From Caldimonas mangrovi (GTDB lineage: Bacteria; Pseudomonadota; Gammaproteobacteria; Burkholderiales; Burkholderiaceae_C): 64,000 bases of DNA. Numbering within the stretch: the stretch's first letter is position 1; the number at the start of each line of letters is the position of its first letter. Under the pieces are notes generated by a model. It was not told where the DNA came from. It saw nothing but the letters and a program-made list of their open reading frames with translations, and searched no databases. Shown here piece after piece: positions 19,043-28,546 of the stretch. The translations under genes and the position numbers were made by a program. The DNA lies in assembly GCF_023721835.1 (NCBI RefSeq), contig NZ_JAMKFE010000003.1:124001-188000 (forward strand). Direction: 5' to 3'.

Positions 19043-20400
19043 GGGGCCGGCTGCGCCGGGGGCTCGCTCGACACGGGGCCGAGCCGCAGCATCTGCAGCT
19101 CTGCCATCGCGCTGTAGAGCGGACGGCTCAGCAAGCGCGAGACGAGGCTGGACAGCATGGCCACGGACATCAGGCTCAGCACCATCGCATGCCCGTCGAC
19201 CATCTCCATCACGATGATGAAGGCGGTCAGCGGTGCCTGGGTTGCAGCCGCCAGGAAGCCTGCCATGCCCATTGCGATCAGTGCAGGTGCGTGTTCGGCG
19301 TGGCCGGTCAACTGCGCGACGTCGTTGCCGAGCCCGCCGCCGATCGACAGCGAGGGCGCAAACACCCCGCCCGGCACGCCGGACCAGCTCGAGACCCAGG
19401 TGGCGAGAAACTTCAACGGCACGTACAGCTCCGGCAGGCCGGGGTCGCCTGCGAGCATGCGGCGGGTGTGTTCGTCGCCGCCGCCATAGGTCGTGCCGTC
19501 GGCGGCCCAGCCGATCAGTGCAACGACCAAGCCGCAGGCGGCGGCGAAACGAAACGGATGACGGCGGCGGTAGTCGCTGTAACGGTCCGGCAGGCCCGCG
19601 ATCGAGGCGACCAGCAACCGTGCCAGCAGCCCGCCGAGCAGGCCGCAGGCCAGCACCACCAGCAACCCGGGGCCGAGCAGGCTCCAGTCGAGGCGGGGCA
19701 CCCGGATGACGCCGAAGTAGGTGAAGTTGCCGAACACCGAGACCGCCATCAGGCCGGCCAGCACGATGGCGCCGATGATGAGCCCGCTGTTGCGCCCGCT
19801 GTGGCTGGGCTCCATGCCGCGCGTCAGCTGCTCGATCGCAAACACCACCCCTGCCAGCGGCGCGTTGAAGGCGGCCGCAATCCCGGCCGCACCGCCGGCG
19901 ACGAGCAGGCCGTGGTCACCGATGCCCGAGCGGGGCGAGAGCCAGCGGCGTGCGTGCAGCATCACACCGGCGGCCGCCTGCACCGACGGGCCTTCGCGGC
20001 CGATGGACAGCCCGGCCAGCATGCCGCCCGAGGTCAGCACGATCTTTGCGCACGACAGTTTCAACGAGACGAACAAGCCCCGCTGCGACTGCGGCGTCGC
20101 GGGGTCGAGCGCGGCCATCACCTGCGGGATGCCGGAGCCGGCAGCGCCGGGAAAGAAGCGCTGCGTGATCCAGACCAGCGCCACCACCCAGGCGGGGGTC
20201 CACAAAAACACCATCCACGGCTGCCAGGCCTCGACGTGCTTGAACCGGTGCAGCGCGGCTTCGGTCAACATCGTGAAGCCCACGATGAACAGCCCTGCCG
20301 CGGCCGCATAGGCCAGCACGATCGCGCGGTCGAACCACAGGCGCCAGTCAGCGAATTCGGCGCGCAGGTTGTGAAGGAAATCGGGTTCCTGGTGTTTCAT
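19000..20400 (-). CDS. clcA: ClC-family chloride channel/antiporter
   Basis: A 466-residue polytopic inner-membrane protein of the ClC family. All three anion-pathway signatures are present: AAGSGIPQV (GSGIP), [10 protein letters not shown] (GREGP, containing the gating Glu that marks H+/Cl- exchange) and [10 protein letters not shown] (GxFxP). There is no C-terminal CBS domain. It could support acid resistance or ion balance. The start at 20400 leaves a soluble N-terminal helix ([14 protein letters not shown]) before the first membrane segment. The symbol is assigned by family only. Confidence 0.88.
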   Translation of the reverse strand: MKHQEPDFLHNLRAEFADWRLWFDRAIVLAYAAAAGLFIVGFTMLTEAALHRFKHVEAWQPWMVFLWTPAWVVALVWITQRFFPGAAGSGIPQVMAALDPATPQSQRGLFVSLKLSCAKIVLTSGGMLAGLSIGREGPSVQAAAGVMLHARRWLSPRSGIGDHGLLVAGGAAGIAAAFNAPLAGVVFAIEQLTRGMEPSHSGRNSGLIIGAIVLAGLMAVSVFGNFTYFGVIRVPRLDWSLLGPGLLVVLACGLLGGLLARLLVASIAGLPDRYSDYRRRHPFRFAAACGLVVALIGWAADGTTYGGGDEHTRRMLAGDPGLPELYVPLKFLATWVSSWSGVPGGVFAPSLSIGGGLGNDVAQLTGHAEHAPALIAMGMAGFLAAATQAPLTAFIIVMEMVDGHAMVLSLMSVAMLSSLVSRLLSRPLYSAMAELQMLRLGPVSSEPPAQPAPQAEDGSAASATTR

Positions 20401-20529
20401 CGGCGAGGGCTCGCGGCAGGGGCCGCCCATGCGGGGGGTGGCATCGACCCATGCAAGGTCCACGCCGGAGCATCGGAGATAATGCCGCATTCCCTACCGA
20501 ACCCAACACGACACCAGGAGCCGGGCACC

Positions 20530-21033
20530 ATGGCCTCTATCAACAAAGTCATCCTGATCGGCAACCTCGGCCGCGACCCGGAAGTGCGCTACTCCCCCAA
20601 CGGCGCTGCCATCTGCAACGTCACGATCGCCACCTCGCGCAACTGGAAGGACAAGAATTCCGGCGAGCGCATGGAAGAGACCGAGTGGCACCGCGTGGTG
20701 TTCTACGACCGCCTGGCCGAGATCGCCGGCGAATACCTGAAGAAGGGCCGCCCGGTCTACGTCGAAGGCCGCCTGAAGACCCGCAAGTGGCAGGACAAGG
20801 ACGGCGTCGACAAGTACACCACCGAGATCATCGCCGACCAGATGCAGATGCTCGGCGGCCGTGAAGGCATGGGCGGCGACGACACGGGGGGCGGCGGCGG
20901 TTACAGCCGCGACAGCGAAGGCGCGGGCGGCGGCCGCGGCGAGCGTGCGGCGCCCGCACCCCGTCCGGCGCCGAAACCGGCGCCCAAGGCGTCGACCGGC
21001 TTCGACGATATGGACGACGACATCCCGTTCTGA
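20530..21033 (+). CDS. ssb: Single-stranded DNA-binding protein
   Basis: Binds ssDNA as a tetramer during replication and repair. The protein is 167 residues. The OB-fold opens with [21 protein letters not shown] and includes ATSRNWKDK and [24 protein letters not shown] flexible Gly/Pro/Ala-rich linker (about 115-157) leads to the acidic partner-binding tip DDMDDDIPF. It is full-length and intact. Upstream is the divergent ClC gene. Confidence 0.97.
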   Translation: MASINKVILIGNLGRDPEVRYSPNGAAICNVTIATSRNWKDKNSGERMEETEWHRVVFYDRLAEIAGEYLKKGRPVYVEGRLKTRKWQDKDGVDKYTTEIIADQMQMLGGREGMGGDDTGGGGGYSRDSEGAGGGRGERAAPAPRPAPKPAPKASTGFDDMDDDIPF

Positions 21034-21090
21034 CCCTACGCATCCCGGTTCGGTGAGGCCGGGCGTCGCCGGGCCCAACGGGCCCCGGCC

Positions 21091-21542
21091 GGCACGGCGG
21101 TCGGCGAGATCGCCAGCGGACAGCAGGACCTGTGGCCGCGCAGCGAAGCAGCCGCTTCCAGCCTGCAGCAGACGTCCGCATCGATGCAGCAGTTCACCGC
21201 CGCCGTGCGCGACAACAGCCGTTCGGCGCGCGGGGCCCATGCGCTGGCGTCCACCACCGCACAGGCGGCAAATCGCGGCGGCGCTGTCGTGGCCCAGGGG
21301 GTCAGCAGCATGGGCGACATCGCTGCCTCACCCGGGCGAATTGCCGACATCACGGGCGTGATCGACGCCATTGCCTTGCAGACCTACCTCCTCGCGCTGG
21401 ACGCCGCGGTGGAAGCGGCTCGCGCCGGAGAGCAGGGCCGGGGTTCGTCTGGTGGCCGACCCGGAGCAGGCGCCGTCGCCTTTACCGATTCAGCCGGCAC
21501 GCCGTTTGCCATGCCGGCCCCCGGTTGTCGAGACGGTTTGAC
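21091..21542 (+). pseudogene. Methyl-accepting chemotaxis protein fragment
   Basis: A remnant of the chemoreceptor signalling domain. In one frame the sequence reads [50 protein letters not shown] and, close to the conserved hairpin tip, [22 protein letters not shown] then [10 protein letters not shown]. The usual residues of this most conserved receptor region are degraded (FQT to LQT, NILALNA to YLLALDA). After GRG, about position 21440, the frame is lost by what looks like two small deletions. No sensor domain, membrane segment or start codon precedes it. It begins just after ssb. Confidence 0.75.
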
Positions 21543-21568
21543 CCTGAGCCTGGGTTTGTCTCATTTGT

Positions 21569-21598
21569 TTGACATTCGTATTAACGATAAGTTAAAGA
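21569..21598 (+). promoter_or_regulatory. Porin promoter with LacI-like half operator
   Basis: TTGACA at 21569-21574 is a perfect -35, with TTAAAG at 21592 as a weak -10 after 17 bases. The spacer contains TTAACGATAA (21581-21590), which is the core of the twin operators at 11012 and 11034. The region is strikingly AT-rich against its surroundings. The 661-base stretch between ssb and the porin otherwise holds only the chemoreceptor remnant and a leader hairpin near 21629-21652. Confidence 0.6.
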
Positions 21599-21694
21599 TT
21601 TAAAGACTCCTTAAAGAATTCGGCCCGGAGTCGGCGTAGCAGCGCCGGCTCCTTGAACCGTTCATCCCCATAGGAAGCTTGAGGAGTCTTAACA

Positions 21695-22897
21695 ATGTCT
21701 AAACGTCTTCATTCCCGCACGGTGCTCGGCACCGTCGCCATCGCTGCGGCCACCATTTGCGGTTCGGCCTCCGCACTCGACAGCAACGGCTACTTCCGCG
21801 CCGGGCCGGGTGCCACCAAGAAGAACGCCGCGCGCGCCTGCTACGGCCTGAACGGCCCGGGGCTCAAGTACCGCCTGGGCAACGAATGCGACTTCTACGG
21901 CGAGTTCTTTCTCAGCGAGAAATTCGATCTCGAGGGGGTGGAGACCAAGGTGCAGTTCACGCCCAACCTGTGGAATGGCGGCACCGACAGCAACGACGCC
22001 AAGCTGGGGTTGGCCGAGATGTTCGTCGAAGGCAAGGGCTTCGACATCGCGCCGGACGCCTCGTTCTGGATCGGCAAGCGCTATTACGCCCGGGCCGACG
22101 TCCACATCGTCGACACCTTTTTCACGCAGCAGGACGGCGTGGGTGCCGGCGTGAAGGGCATCGCGATGGGCCCCGGCAAACTGGCGGTGGCCTATTTCCG
22201 CGACGACGACGGCGATGACGACACCGCCGGCGACCAGCCGGGCAACCGCCTCAGCGCGGAGTTCTACGACGTGGCAGCCAACCCGGGTGGCAAGCTGCGC
22301 TTCGTCGGCACGTTGACCGACGGCACCTACACCGGCGGCAAGAACGGTGTCGCGCTGACCGCGCAGCACACCCAGGACAACCTGTTCGGCCTGGGAGGCA
22401 ACAACAACCTGTGGCTGCAGTACGCGCAGGGCTCGGCCAACCTGAACACCGGCTTCGGCAATCTGGGCGCGGGCTCGGGCACCAAGGGCTGGCGTGTGGT
22501 CGAAGCACTGAGCTGGCAGGTGGGGCGTTTCGGTGGCCAGGCAATGGCGCTGTGGCAGCAGGACCGCGACGACGACGGCAACAAGAGCAACAGCATCTCG
22601 GTCGGCGGCCGCGCCTCGTATGCCTTCACCAAGCACTTCAAACTGGTGTCCGAACTGGGCTATTCGCAGAAGAAGCCCGACGGGGGCGAGACGCAGAAGC
22701 TCACGAAGTTCACGCTGGCGCCCACGCTGTCGACCGGCTCGGGCTTCTGGAGTCGCCCCGAACTGCGCCTGTACGTGACGACGGCCAAGTGGAACGCAGC
22801 GGCCAACGCCGCGGCGGGCGAGAACGGCTTGACCGGCATCGGGGACGGACGCACGCGCGGCACGAGCTACGGCGCGCAGGTCGAAATCTGGTGGTAA
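21695..22897 (+). CDS. LamB-type carbohydrate porin
   Basis: An outer-membrane porin of 400 residues. The signal peptide ends GSASA, followed by the LamB-like start LDSNGYFRAGPG and the diagnostic YRLGNECDFYGE segment. The C-terminus ends in aromatic residues (EIWW), as required for outer-membrane insertion. Many alternating hydrophobic strands and acidic loops (FRDDDGDDDTAGD) fit a beta-barrel for sugars. A GAGGAG ribosome site precedes the ATG. It is a distant paralog of the porin at 55091-56344. Glucokinase follows on the same strand. Confidence 0.85.
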   Translation: MSKRLHSRTVLGTVAIAAATICGSASALDSNGYFRAGPGATKKNAARACYGLNGPGLKYRLGNECDFYGEFFLSEKFDLEGVETKVQFTPNLWNGGTDSNDAKLGLAEMFVEGKGFDIAPDASFWIGKRYYARADVHIVDTFFTQQDGVGAGVKGIAMGPGKLAVAYFRDDDGDDDTAGDQPGNRLSAEFYDVAANPGGKLRFVGTLTDGTYTGGKNGVALTAQHTQDNLFGLGGNNNLWLQYAQGSANLNTGFGNLGAGSGTKGWRVVEALSWQVGRFGGQAMALWQQDRDDDGNKSNSISVGGRASYAFTKHFKLVSELGYSQKKPDGGETQKLTKFTLAPTLSTGSGFWSRPELRLYVTTAKWNAAANAAAGENGLTGIGDGRTRGTSYGAQVEIWW

Positions 22898-22906
22898 GGT
22901 GAGCCG

Positions 22907-22934
22907 GCCCGGCCGAGCCGCGGGTCGGCCGGGC
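22907..22934 (+). terminator. Perfect 10-bp hairpin between porin and glk
   Basis: GCCCGGCCGA (22907-22916) pairs perfectly with TCGGCCGGGC (22925-22934) over an 8-base loop, 9 bases after the porin stop. There is no T-run, so it may be an intrinsic terminator without a tail, an mRNA 3'-end stabiliser, or an attenuator before glk. Confidence 0.5.
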
Positions 22935-23042
22935 ATGAATGCTGCACGTGGTGCGGTGGCTTGCCGTACCGGCGGGCCGGCCTCGCGGGGCGACCTTCCT
23001 GCCCCGGCCCGGGTTCGGCCCGGCTACTCGACGACCCTCGAC

Positions 23043-24041
23043 ATGAACGCACACACCTATCCGCGGCTGGTCGGCGACATCGGCGGCACCAATGCCCGTT
23101 TCGCCTGGATCGATCGCCCGGGCGCGCCCGTGGACGACGCGGCCACCTACCCCGCTGCCGGGACGCCGACGCTGATCGAGGCCATGAAACGCTACCTCGC
23201 CGACCAGCGCAAGCCGCCGCCGCGCTGGTGCGCCATCGGCATCGCCAACCCGGTGGTCGGGGACCGGGTGCAGATGACCAACCACCACTGGTCGTTCTCG
23301 ATTTCGCAGGTCAAGCGCGAGCTCGGCGCGCAGCGCTTCCTGGTCATCAACGACTTCACCGCGCTGGCACTGTCGCTGCCGCTGCTCGGTCCCGACGAAT
23401 TGCATCAGATCGGCACCGGCCAGCCGGTCGCTCATGCGCCGTGCGGGCTCGTCGGCCCGGGCACCGGCTTGGGCGTGTCAGGGCTGCTGCCGGCCTTGGC
23501 AGGCCGGGACCTGATCCCGATCAACGGCGAAGGCGGGCATGTCAGCCTGCCGGCGGCGAACGATCGCGAAGCCGCCGTCATCGCCGAACTGCGCGGGCAC
23601 TTCGGGCATGTGTCGGCAGAGCGGGCGGTGTCGGGCCCGGGGCTGGTCAACCTGTACCTGTCGCTGTGCGTGCTCGACCGCGTGGAGCCGCGCACGCTGG
23701 ATGCCGCGGCGATCGCCCACGACGCAGTGGAGGCCACCGATCCGCAATGCGTCGAGGCGTTGACGCTGTTCTGCGCCTTCCTCGGCTGCGTGGCCGGCAA
23801 CCTGGCGCTCACGCTGGGCGCGCGCGGTGGCGTTTACATCGGCGGTGGCATCGTGCCGAAGCTGGGCGACTGGTTCGAGCGCTCGCCGTTTCGCGAGCGC
23901 TTTGAAAGCAAGGGACGCTTTGGCAATTACCTGCGGCCGATTCCGACCTACGTCGTGCGGGCGGCCGCGCCGGCGCTGCTGGGGGCGGCGCACGCGCTCG
24001 ACGCGCTGCCCGACGAGCCGGCGCTCGCGCACGCTGCCTGA
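23043..24041 (+). CDS. glk: Glucokinase
   Basis: ATP-dependent phosphorylation of glucose to glucose-6-phosphate. The protein is 332 residues, the size of the proteobacterial Glk family. The phosphate-binding motif LVGDIGGTNARFAW is at residues 9-22. LVINDFTALALSLPLL carries the catalytic Asp. GPGTGLGVSGLL, INGEGGHVSLP and VYIGGGIVPKLGDW are also typical. It follows a LamB-type porin on the same strand, suggesting joint use in sugar uptake, although a strong hairpin separates them. It ends 12 bases from the convergent RND gene. Confidence 0.93.
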   Translation: MNAHTYPRLVGDIGGTNARFAWIDRPGAPVDDAATYPAAGTPTLIEAMKRYLADQRKPPPRWCAIGIANPVVGDRVQMTNHHWSFSISQVKRELGAQRFLVINDFTALALSLPLLGPDELHQIGTGQPVAHAPCGLVGPGTGLGVSGLLPALAGRDLIPINGEGGHVSLPAANDREAAVIAELRGHFGHVSAERAVSGPGLVNLYLSLCVLDRVEPRTLDAAAIAHDAVEATDPQCVEALTLFCAFLGCVAGNLALTLGARGGVYIGGGIVPKLGDWFERSPFRERFESKGRFGNYLRPIPTYVVRAAAPALLGAAHALDALPDEPALAHAA

Positions 24042-24053
24042 GCGCGGACCGCG

Positions 24054-27000
24054 CTACGCGGCAGTACGCCGCCGCCAGAACGCCAGCCGGTCGCGCCAGC
24101 GCCGCTTGCGCTCGCGCATGAACGCGAGATACAGCAACGGCACCACGTACAGCGTCAGCAACGTCGAGAACGCCAGGCCCCAGACGATGCTGGCCGCAAC
24201 CGGCCCCCACAGCAGGCTCTTGCCGCCCAGTCCGGTGGCCAGCGCGAACAGGCCGCCGATCGTGGTGGTGGTCGTGATGAGGATCGGCACCACGCGCCGG
24301 CGCGCCGCCCAGACCACCGCATGCAGCGTGCTCATGCCGTGCGCGCGCCGGTCGTTGGCGGCGTCGATCAGCACGATGGCCGCGTTCACGGCGATGCCGG
24401 TCAGCGCGATCACGCCGTACATCGTGAACAGCGACAGCGGGTTCTGCGTGAGCGCCAGGCCGAAGGTCACGCCGGTGAAGGCGAGCGGCACCGTGACGAG
24501 GATCATCAGCGGCTGCCAGTAGCTGATGAACTGCGCTGCCAGGATCAGGAAGATGAGGCCGACACCGAGCGCGAACAGCATGCCCATCGCATCCAGGCTC
24601 TCCTGGATGTCTTCCAGCTCGCCGGAGAACTCCAGGTCGATGCCCGGGTACTGCGCGCTCATCGACTTCCAGGCTTCCTGCACGCGTTGGTTGGCCTGCT
24701 GTGTGTTGAGCGCCTCGGGGTTGTCCTTCGGGTCGTCGAGGTTGGCCTCGACGGCGATGGTGCGGCGCAGGTTGTAGTGGCGGATGAAGCCCTTGCCTTC
24801 CTCGACGCTGGACTGCATCAATGCATTGAGCCGCGTGACCTGGCCGTTGGGCAGCGTCAGCGGCTCGTTCAGCAGCGTGGCCGGGTCGTCGCGCAGTTCG
24901 TCCCGGGCACGCACCCGCACTTCGATCTTGTTGCCCTCTTCGCGCGTGAAGGCCACCACCTCGCCGTCGACCAGGATGCGCACCAGCCGTGACAGCTGCG
25001 CAGCGTCGAGCCCCGCCTTGCGCACCGCGTCGTAGTCGAAGTTGAGCAGCAGCTTGGGTCGGCCGGGCACGTCGTCGTCGGTCACGTCCTTGGTGCCGGG
25101 CACCTTGGCGACCACTTGCTTCAGCGCGTCGGTGGCACGACGCAATTGCTCGTAGTCGTCGCCGCGCACCTTCACGTTGATCGGCTTGGCCTTCGGGGGC
25201 CCGCCCGACAGCATCGTGAAGCTCTTGCGGCCGGGACCCGGCAGCGCCTCGATCTCGGCACGCATCGATTCGACGATGTCGGCCACCTCGCGGCCGTCCT
25301 TGCCGCGCGGGTTCAGCGACACCGACACCTGCCCATACGGATCGCCGTAGACCGGCTCGGTCTCGGTGAACTTCAGGCCGGCGATCGACACCACCGAGCG
25401 CGGCTCGCCTTCGCGCAGATGCTTGCGCACGGCGCGCTCGACCGCTTCGGTCTCGGTCAGGGTCTGTTCCAGCGTCGCCTGCGACGGCATGTCGACGTTG
25501 ACGTAGTAGATGCGCATCGGGTCGAATGCAAAAAACTGCACCTGCACCAGCCCGGTGACGAACAGCGCCACCGCGCCGGCCACCAGGGCGGCGGCGATCA
25601 CGCCCGACCACGCGGCCCGGCGCAGCACCATGGCCAGCGTCTTGCCGTACCACAGGCGGATCTTGCGGTTGAATTCGTTGCGCCACTGTTGCGAGCGTGC
25701 GTTGTGGTCGATCTTCAGCCGGATCGCGCCCACGTGCGTGGGCAGCATCCAGAACGCCTCGACCAGGCTGATCAGCAGCGCCATGGTCACGACGAAGGGA
25801 ATCACGAACATGAACTTGCCGACGATGCCGGGCAGCAGCATCAGCGGCAGAAAGGCGGCCATGGTGGTCGCCACCGACGACACCACCGGCGCGAACACTT
25901 CGCGCACTCCTTCGATTGCGCTTTCGATCACATCGGCGCCGCGCTGCACGCGGTAGTAGATCGCCTCGACGACCACCACCGCGTCGTCCACCAGCATGCC
26001 GAGTGCGATCACGATGCCCAGCAACACCGAGATGTTCAGCGTGTGGCCGAAGCTGTTGAGGATGATCATCGTGCCGGCCAGCGAGAACGGGATGCCCAGG
26101 GCGATGAGCACGCCGATGCGCCAGCCGAGGAACAGCCAGCAGATGAGCAGCACCGAGATCAAGCCGAAGATCGCATTCGACTCCATCACGCCGATCGCCT
26201 CGCGCGTGGGCACGGTCTGGTCGTCGCTGAGCACCAGCGTCAGCCCGCTCGCGGCCAACGTGCGGTTGCGTTCGTCGATGTAGCCGCGCAGCCGCTCCAC
26301 CAGGTCGAGCGTGTTGGCGCGGGCCTTCTTCGTCACCGCGAGGCTGATGGCCGGCCGGCCTTCCATGCTGGCGTACTGGCTGGCCGGCTCGCGTGCGCGT
26401 TCGATGCGTGCGACGTCGCCCAGCCGCGTGCTAACGCCCGGCTGGTTGCGGCTCAGGATCGGAATGCCGGCCAGGCGCTCGGGATCGGTCGCGATGCCCT
26501 GTGCGGTCACCGACCAGGCGCCGCCGCGCGTCTTCAGCGTGCCGGCCGAGGTGTCGCGGAACACGCTGCGCACCGCATCGGCGACGTCGGTGGCGCTCAA
26601 GCCGCGTGCGGCCAGTGCGGCCGTGTCCGGTGTGATCAGGAGCTCCGGGTCGCGCAGGCCCGAGGCATAGACCTGGTCGACACCGGTCAGGCGCTCCAGA
26701 TCGAGCTTGATCTGCCGGCCCGTCTCGCGCAGCGTTTCGTCGTCGGCCTGGCCGAGCAGCATCATCGCCGCGGTCGGGAAGCCGTTGGACGTGGTGATCT
26801 CGAGGATCAGCGGGTCTTCGGCCTCGCTGGGCAGTTCGGTGTTGGACTTGTTCTGCACTTCGCGGCGCAGATCGTTGATGCGCTTGTCGAACGTCGCGGG
26901 CGAGATCTCACGAAAGCGCACCAGGATGCTGGAGACGTTCTCGCGGCTGGTCGAGACCACGAAACGCAAGTCGGCCACGCCCTTGATGCCGTCTTCCAGC

Positions 27001-27197
27001 GGGTTTGTGACGAGGCGTTCGATGTCCTCGGCCGAGGCGCCGGGCAGCACGGTGGTGATGCCGACCCAGTTGAAGTTGATCTCCGGGTCTTGCGCCCGGG
27101 GCATCGTGAGGTAGCTGATCACGCCGAGGACCAGCACCACCGCGAAGGTGACGTTGGCGAGCGGGTGGTTGCGGATCAGCGCGCGCAGCAGCTTCAT
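24054..27197 (-). CDS. RND efflux pump, inner-membrane subunit
   Basis: A 1047-residue AcrB/HAE1-type RND transporter. It has 12 predicted transmembrane segments in two repeats, each with a large periplasmic loop. The proton-relay Asp pair is present in GMLVDDAVVVVEA, and the second half has TGIAVNAAIVLIDAAND. The N-terminus MKLLRALIRNHPLANVTFAV is typical. It probably exports hydrophobic compounds or drugs using the proton gradient. It forms an operon with the adaptor gene upstream at 27214-28251. No outer-membrane channel gene is adjacent. Confidence 0.9.
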   Translation of the reverse strand: MKLLRALIRNHPLANVTFAVVLVLGVISYLTMPRAQDPEINFNWVGITTVLPGASAEDIERLVTNPLEDGIKGVADLRFVVSTSRENVSSILVRFREISPATFDKRINDLRREVQNKSNTELPSEAEDPLILEITTSNGFPTAAMMLLGQADDETLRETGRQIKLDLERLTGVDQVYASGLRDPELLITPDTAALAARGLSATDVADAVRSVFRDTSAGTLKTRGGAWSVTAQGIATDPERLAGIPILSRNQPGVSTRLGDVARIERAREPASQYASMEGRPAISLAVTKKARANTLDLVERLRGYIDERNRTLAASGLTLVLSDDQTVPTREAIGVMESNAIFGLISVLLICWLFLGWRIGVLIALGIPFSLAGTMIILNSFGHTLNISVLLGIVIALGMLVDDAVVVVEAIYYRVQRGADVIESAIEGVREVFAPVVSSVATTMAAFLPLMLLPGIVGKFMFVIPFVVTMALLISLVEAFWMLPTHVGAIRLKIDHNARSQQWRNEFNRKIRLWYGKTLAMVLRRAAWSGVIAAALVAGAVALFVTGLVQVQFFAFDPMRIYYVNVDMPSQATLEQTLTETEAVERAVRKHLREGEPRSVVSIAGLKFTETEPVYGDPYGQVSVSLNPRGKDGREVADIVESMRAEIEALPGPGRKSFTMLSGGPPKAKPINVKVRGDDYEQLRRATDALKQVVAKVPGTKDVTDDDVPGRPKLLLNFDYDAVRKAGLDAAQLSRLVRILVDGEVVAFTREEGNKIEVRVRARDELRDDPATLLNEPLTLPNGQVTRLNALMQSSVEEGKGFIRHYNLRRTIAVEANLDDPKDNPEALNTQQANQRVQEAWKSMSAQYPGIDLEFSGELEDIQESLDAMGMLFALGVGLIFLILAAQFISYWQPLMILVTVPLAFTGVTFGLALTQNPLSLFTMYGVIALTGIAVNAAIVLIDAANDRRAHGMSTLHAVVWAARRRVVPILITTTTTIGGLFALATGLGGKSLLWGPVAASIVWGLAFSTLLTLYVVPLLYLAFMRERKRRWRDRLAFWRRRTAA

Positions 27198-27213
27198 GGT
27201 GGCTCCTGCGGTG

Positions 27214-28251
27214 TCAGCGCGTCACGCTGACCGGTTGCCCGTCGCGCAGCGCCGCCTGGCCGCCGACGACCACCTGCGTGCCGGCCGCCAGCGGGGCCGG
27301 TGCGGCACGACCTTCCTGAGCCTCGGGCAGCGGCACGAACTTGGCGCGGCCGCTCTCGACGACAAAGACGCCCAGCCGGCGCTCGCGCTGCACCAGGATC
27401 GAAGCCGGCACGTGCGGGCGCTGCTCGGCCCAGCGGAGTTGCCCGGCGCTGCCGACGACCACCGGCTGCGCGGGTGCCAGGCGGACTTCGACGGTGCGCG
27501 CCGGGGCGGTCACGGTGGCCGAGGTGCGCAGCAGCTTCAACGGGACCACCTGGCCGCTGCCGACGAACTCCAGCCGCGTGCTCGCATTGACGCTCGGCAC
27601 GTCGGCCGGCGCAACCTGTGCGCTCACTTCGGCAGCGTCGGTCTGGGTCAGCACGTACAGCGGCGTGCCGGCCGCCACGAACTCGCCCGTCTGAGCCAGC
27701 CGCTCCTTCACGCTGGCGGCGAACGGCGCCGTGATGCGCGTCTTCGCAAGCGAACGTTCGGCCGCGGAGAGTTGTGCGCGGTTCGAGACCAGCTCGGTAC
27801 GCAGCAACTGGACTTCGGTTTCGCGGCTGTTGAGTGCCTCTTGCGAAAAGAAGCCTTGCGCGACAAGTTCTCGGGCTCGCTGCAACTGCGACTCGGCCAG
27901 CTTCAGCCGCGCCTGGCTGGCATCGACCGCCGCACGGGCCTGGTCGCGCGTGAGCCGATAGTCGGTGGCCTCGAGTTCGACCAGCAGCGCCCCGCGTGCC
28001 ACCTTGCCGCCGGTGTCCGCGGTCCAGCGCACGACACGTCCGGCCACCTCGGCGGACAGCCGGGCCTCGTTGCGCGCGACGATGGAAGCGGGCGCCTCGC
28101 GCAGCGGGTGGATCGCCAGCTGCTCGAAGGCCTGCACCTTCACGGCAGCGGCGTCGGGTGCCGATGCCGCGGGGACGGCGGGCGTTTGGGACCAGGCGAA
28201 TGCGGGCAGCAGCGCAGCAGCGGCCAGGGCGGTGGCAAGGCGATGTCTCAT
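27214..28251 (-). CDS. RND efflux periplasmic adaptor subunit
   Basis: A 345-residue membrane fusion protein linking an RND pump to an outer-membrane channel. It has a signal peptide (MRHRLATALAAAALLPAFAWS), then the lipoyl/barrel half ARLSAEVAGRVVRWTADTGGKVARGALLVELE, a coiled-coil hairpin (about residues 90-150, with QARLKLAESQLQRARELV and SRETEVQLLRTELVSNRAQL), and the return barrel RITAPFAASVKERLAQTGEFV. I start at the ATG at 28251. The pump gene follows 16 bases downstream. Confidence 0.88.
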   Translation of the reverse strand: MRHRLATALAAAALLPAFAWSQTPAVPAASAPDAAAVKVQAFEQLAIHPLREAPASIVARNEARLSAEVAGRVVRWTADTGGKVARGALLVELEATDYRLTRDQARAAVDASQARLKLAESQLQRARELVAQGFFSQEALNSRETEVQLLRTELVSNRAQLSAAERSLAKTRITAPFAASVKERLAQTGEFVAAGTPLYVLTQTDAAEVSAQVAPADVPSVNASTRLEFVGSGQVVPLKLLRTSATVTAPARTVEVRLAPAQPVVVGSAGQLRWAEQRPHVPASILVQRERRLGVFVVESGRAKFVPLPEAQEGRAAPAPLAAGTQVVVGGQAALRDGQPVSVTR

Positions 28252-28546
28252 GAGGGCTCTCGGAAAAAAGCCGGTCGCGGCCGGGCGGCACGCAGGCATC
28301 ACAACAGGGCACCCTCAGTGCAGTCGCGGTACAACTGTGGCCTGCGGCATGGCGGCGCCCGGGCCTCCGGACAGGGACTGTTCTTGTCGCCGGCGCCGGA
28401 GTCGAAAGGGCCGGCGCCAGGGCTGTTTTGTTGGCGATGCACGCGCTCGTCACGCGCGACACGGTCTGGCAAGCCCCGCAATCTATCACTTGTGTATTAA
28501 GACGCGGCGGGCGATGCTCGGGCGCATACGAATTTCCGGAGGTCGC
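28252..28546. other. Divergent intergenic region with hairpin
   Basis: This 295-base gap separates the leftward RND operon from the rightward cupin gene and should hold both promoters. GGCGCCGG (28392-28399) and CCGGCGCC (28411-28418) form a perfect 8-bp stem over an 11-base loop, with AGGGCTGTTTTG beyond on the plus strand. It looks like a terminator for rightward transcription, though no gene on that strand precedes it. I see no convincing gene here. Confidence 0.4.

Noticed and set aside
17974-20529. Long open frame upstream of ssb on the plus strand
   Set aside because: It overlaps the MFS and ClC genes in the wrong frame; only the last 167 residues are SSB.
25116-27230. Long plus-strand frame opposite the RND pump gene
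   Set aside because: Composition rich in His, Gln and Arg, as expected from the reverse of a high-GC coding strand; no domains.
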